From Planctomycetota bacterium (GTDB lineage Bacteria; Planctomycetota; Phycisphaerae; WQYP01), in the NCBI GenBank assembly GCA_021785155.1, contig JAJYGE010000456.1, positions 1-8,337 on the forward strand: a stretch of DNA of 8,337 nt, read 5' to 3'. The translations under genes were made by a program, and so were the position numbers. Shown one piece after another: positions 6,851 through 8,337 of this stretch. The notes beneath the pieces were generated by a model. The model was not told the DNA's origin, did not search any database, and worked only from the letters and a program-made list of their open reading frames with translations. The stretch's first letter is position 1. The number at the start of each line of letters is the position of its first letter.

Positions 6851-6888
6851 GGCACGCAAAATAAGATTTCACGCCGTGTGCCCTTTTT
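6851..6888 (+). terminator. Plus-strand intrinsic-terminator-like hairpin
   Basis: GGCACGC at 6851-6857 pairs with GTGTGCC at 6876-6882 (7 bp, one G.U). An inner AAAT/ATTT stem lies at 6859-6869, and CTTTTT follows at once (6883-6888). The stem plus T-run fits the end of a plus-strand transcript, yet no plus-strand protein gene precedes it. Alternatively it ends the minus-strand hydrolase mRNA, whose stop is about 40 bp away, but that direction lacks a T-run. Confidence 0.4.
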
Positions 6889-6924
6889 CAAAATGTATAT
6901 CCAACTTCTCAAGCGAATCCGAAA

Positions 6925-8337
6925 TTATTTTCCAATCAGGTTTTGTATTTCGGCCGCCGTGAACTTATATCGTGGGTTAAATTCCGAGCCGGCCACGTAG
7001 GCCAGCAGGCCATGGCGCAGTTGCCTTGCGGCGGGCCGATTCTTAATATCCGTGTCCAAATCCATGGCACAAACCAATAGCTTACCGGCCCCAACCTGTG
7101 CTTCAAAAATTGTGCCAAGTTTGTGGTTACGGTCATAGTTGTCAATGACCTGAACAATGGGGCGAAAATCCGGCGGGGCCTTGTCCAGAATGATAGCTTT
7201 AGAGCGGTTCTTTACGAACTGGGAATTGATGTGCCATGGTTTGATCATACTGGATGGAAAGAAACTTTCGCCAGAATAATTGCCCAACAGATCAGCCCAT
7301 TGCCAATCACTGTGGGATGATGTTGGAAAGCCAGTCAAGGCCGGGTGTTTGTGGTCGATCAGCAGGCCCATTGTACCAATTTGGGTTGGGAATAGCTTGA
7401 AATCCCAGAACACCGGTATGAAGCTGCCTTGAATGGCGTTGGCAAGGTCTTGGGGAGCGGAAAATAACAGCACACGCTGGCCGGCGGTTAATGCCGCGAT
7501 CGCGGCGGCATCCAATGCGTGCGCAATATGCACCACCGACGCGCGTGGATCCTCCGGAATTAAGGCCGGAAAGACCCAGATATTCCACGAATTACTGATT
7601 CCTGTTCCGGTCAGCCCCACCGTTACAACCAGACGCGCGGGGGCTTGAACTTCAGAAAGTGGGATATACACGTTGCCTAGCGACTTGAGGCCACCAGTTT
7701 TTATGTTTGTTCGCGGCCATTGACCTCGCGACAGAACATGTCCGTGTGAATCAGCAAGGCTCCAAAATGGGTGGACTTGTTCCAAGGCGTGCGGTCCAAA
7801 GTGGGACACCTGCGCCTCGGCGGTAAAGTTTTCCGTGGCCGTCCATTCGCGTTTGGACATGCGCAGCAGACAAACGGTGGGCCCGCAAAATCTGCGAAAT
7901 GCCTCGGGGGTAATAAGTCCCTTGGAATCCCAGAACGCATCCAGCCAACCCACCAAGGCGGTTCCCTGCCCAGGAAAATCGCATGAATCTAAGACTTCAA
8001 ATCCGCCCAGCGGATCGGTGCGTAATTTGGATTCGATTTCCTCCTTATAAACCTCAACCGCCAGCGCTCCAGACGCCAGCCGAAATGCTTCCGCCTGCGC
8101 CAGCATGTGATGTTGCATCAGCGATTGGCGGAACAACTCAAAATTGTACGCCCGCTGGGTGCCCGTATATTTACGTATTTCCTTGAAGTTGGCATACATG
8201 CACCATTGGCCGGCTTCATGCACCAGCACGGGCTGTTCTATGGTGTCGGTGATATAGTCGTTATCCCAATTGGTTTGCGGCCCGCGCACGCCCCGCAACG
8301 GCCCCTGTGTCCATTGGCCCGCTTCAACATAAGATCG
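6925..8337 (-). CDS. Glycoside hydrolase (GH2-like beta-galactosidase type), C-terminal part, 5' end outside window
   Basis: The frame is open from the right edge, so 470 C-terminal residues are visible and no start codon is present. The first visible part is the end of a TIM barrel. It has 'PVLVHEAGQW', with a Glu about 41 residues from the edge that may be a catalytic carboxylate, then 'YKEEIES' and 'DFPGQGTALVGWLDAFWDSKG' near residues 97-140. Residues about 170-260 look like an Ig-type beta-sandwich ending in 'SWNIWVFP'. Residues about 265-450 resemble the GATase-like alpha/beta domain at the end of many beta-galactosidase-type enzymes, with 'KHPALTGFPT', 'RPIVQVIDNYDRN', 'GKLLVCAMDLDTD' and 'RPAARQLRHGLLAYV'. 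Such proteins are common in Planctomycetes and Verrucomicrobia and are usually exported for polysaccharide or glycan breakdown, but the signal peptide would lie outside the window. The stop is TAA at 6925-6927. The hydrolase class is fairly sure; the substrate is unknown. Confidence 0.8.
   Translation of the reverse strand, partial: RSYVEAGQWTQGPLRGVRGPQTNWDNDYITDTIEQPVLVHEAGQWCMYANFKEIRKYTGTQRAYNFELFRQSLMQHHMLAQAEAFRLASGALAVEVYKEEIESKLRTDPLGGFEVLDSCDFPGQGTALVGWLDAFWDSKGLITPEAFRRFCGPTVCLLRMSKREWTATENFTAEAQVSHFGPHALEQVHPFWSLADSHGHVLSRGQWPRTNIKTGGLKSLGNVYIPLSEVQAPARLVVTVGLTGTGISNSWNIWVFPALIPEDPRASVVHIAHALDAAAIAALTAGQRVLLFSAPQDLANAIQGSFIPVFWDFKLFPTQIGTMGLLIDHKHPALTGFPTSSHSDWQWADLLGNYSGESFFPSSMIKPWHINSQFVKNRSKAIILDKAPPDFRPIVQVIDNYDRNHKLGTIFEAQVGAGKLLVCAMDLDTDIKNRPAARQLRHGLLAYVAGSEFNPRYKFTAAEIQNLIGK

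Larger units (their letters stand above)
6259..6924. other. Gene-free stretch with hairpins, candidate non-coding RNA region
   Basis: No convincing protein gene is seen over 666 bp. The longest frames start with GTG (minus, 6402-6872) or TTG (plus, 6657-6962) and are rich in Arg and Ser, as chance frames are. A 50-codon plus-strand frame (6418-6570) has an AAGG five nt before its ATG but resembles nothing known. Stem-loops are frequent on the plus strand: 6480-6510 (10 bp with two G.U pairs), CGCTT/AAGCG at 6537-6549, nested GAGCG/CGCTC with TCGG/CCGA near 6570-6599, and CAGGG/CCCTG at 6709-6731. A 13-nt palindrome TTGATTTAATCAA lies at 6639-6651, and TTTAATCAAAA recurs at 6714-6724. A terminator-like structure closes the region at 6851-6888. 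I see none of the conserved signatures of RNase P RNA, tmRNA or SRP RNA. Confidence 0.4.

Noticed and set aside
6402..6872. A 156-codon minus-strand frame in the gap before the glycoside hydrolase
   Set aside because: It has a GTG start, no ribosome binding site, and an Arg/Ser-rich composition typical of non-coding DNA. It also runs through several hairpins.

Overview
The window reads as a stretch of bacterial chromosome with moderate GC content. The most likely source is a planctomycete, perhaps of the Phycisphaerae type. This is an inference from three proteins: a rhomboid protease with a 'MIPIGTDAP..TPWMNW' start and an added TPR-like tail; a PTPS/QueD-family protein with an 'EPLHDHNW' zinc motif; and a large glycoside hydrolase with a 'FPGQGTALVG' barrel end and a GATase-like C-terminus. 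All three resemble proteins common in Planctomycetes and Verrucomicrobia. No rRNA or other phylogenetic marker is present, so the assignment is soft.

Layout from left to right. A strong GC-rich inverted repeat sits at the left edge, followed by a minus-strand rhomboid protease gene (191-1369) with a good sigma-70-type promoter at 1414-1442. A plus-strand tRNA with a CAT anticodon lies at 1703-1775; it looks like tRNA-Ile2 rather than tRNA-Met. A hairpin-rich, gene-free stretch leads to a near-consensus promoter (2103-2132) and the water channel gene aqpZ (2216-2905, plus). A doubtful 61-residue minus-strand reading frame (3005-3190) lies back to back with a 595-residue glycogen-synthase-like glycosyltransferase (3221-5008, plus). 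That gene converges on a two-gene minus-strand unit, proC (5443-6258) followed by a PTPS/QueD-family gene (5045-5416), with a perfect 9-bp inverted repeat at the junction. A 666-bp stretch without a convincing protein gene follows (6259-6924). It has several hairpins and a plus-strand terminator-like structure. The window ends inside the C-terminal part of a large minus-strand glycoside hydrolase (6925-8337, 5' end missing).

The genes are mostly independent single-gene units: membrane proteolysis, water flux, glucan synthesis, proline synthesis, pterin chemistry and extracellular sugar breakdown. Only proC and the PTPS-family gene look co-transcribed. I see no defence locus, CRISPR array, insertion sequence or phage gene. 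The points most worth a second look are the altered catalytic residues in the PTPS-family protein, the structured gene-free region before the glycoside hydrolase, and the divergent glycogen-synthase-like enzyme.
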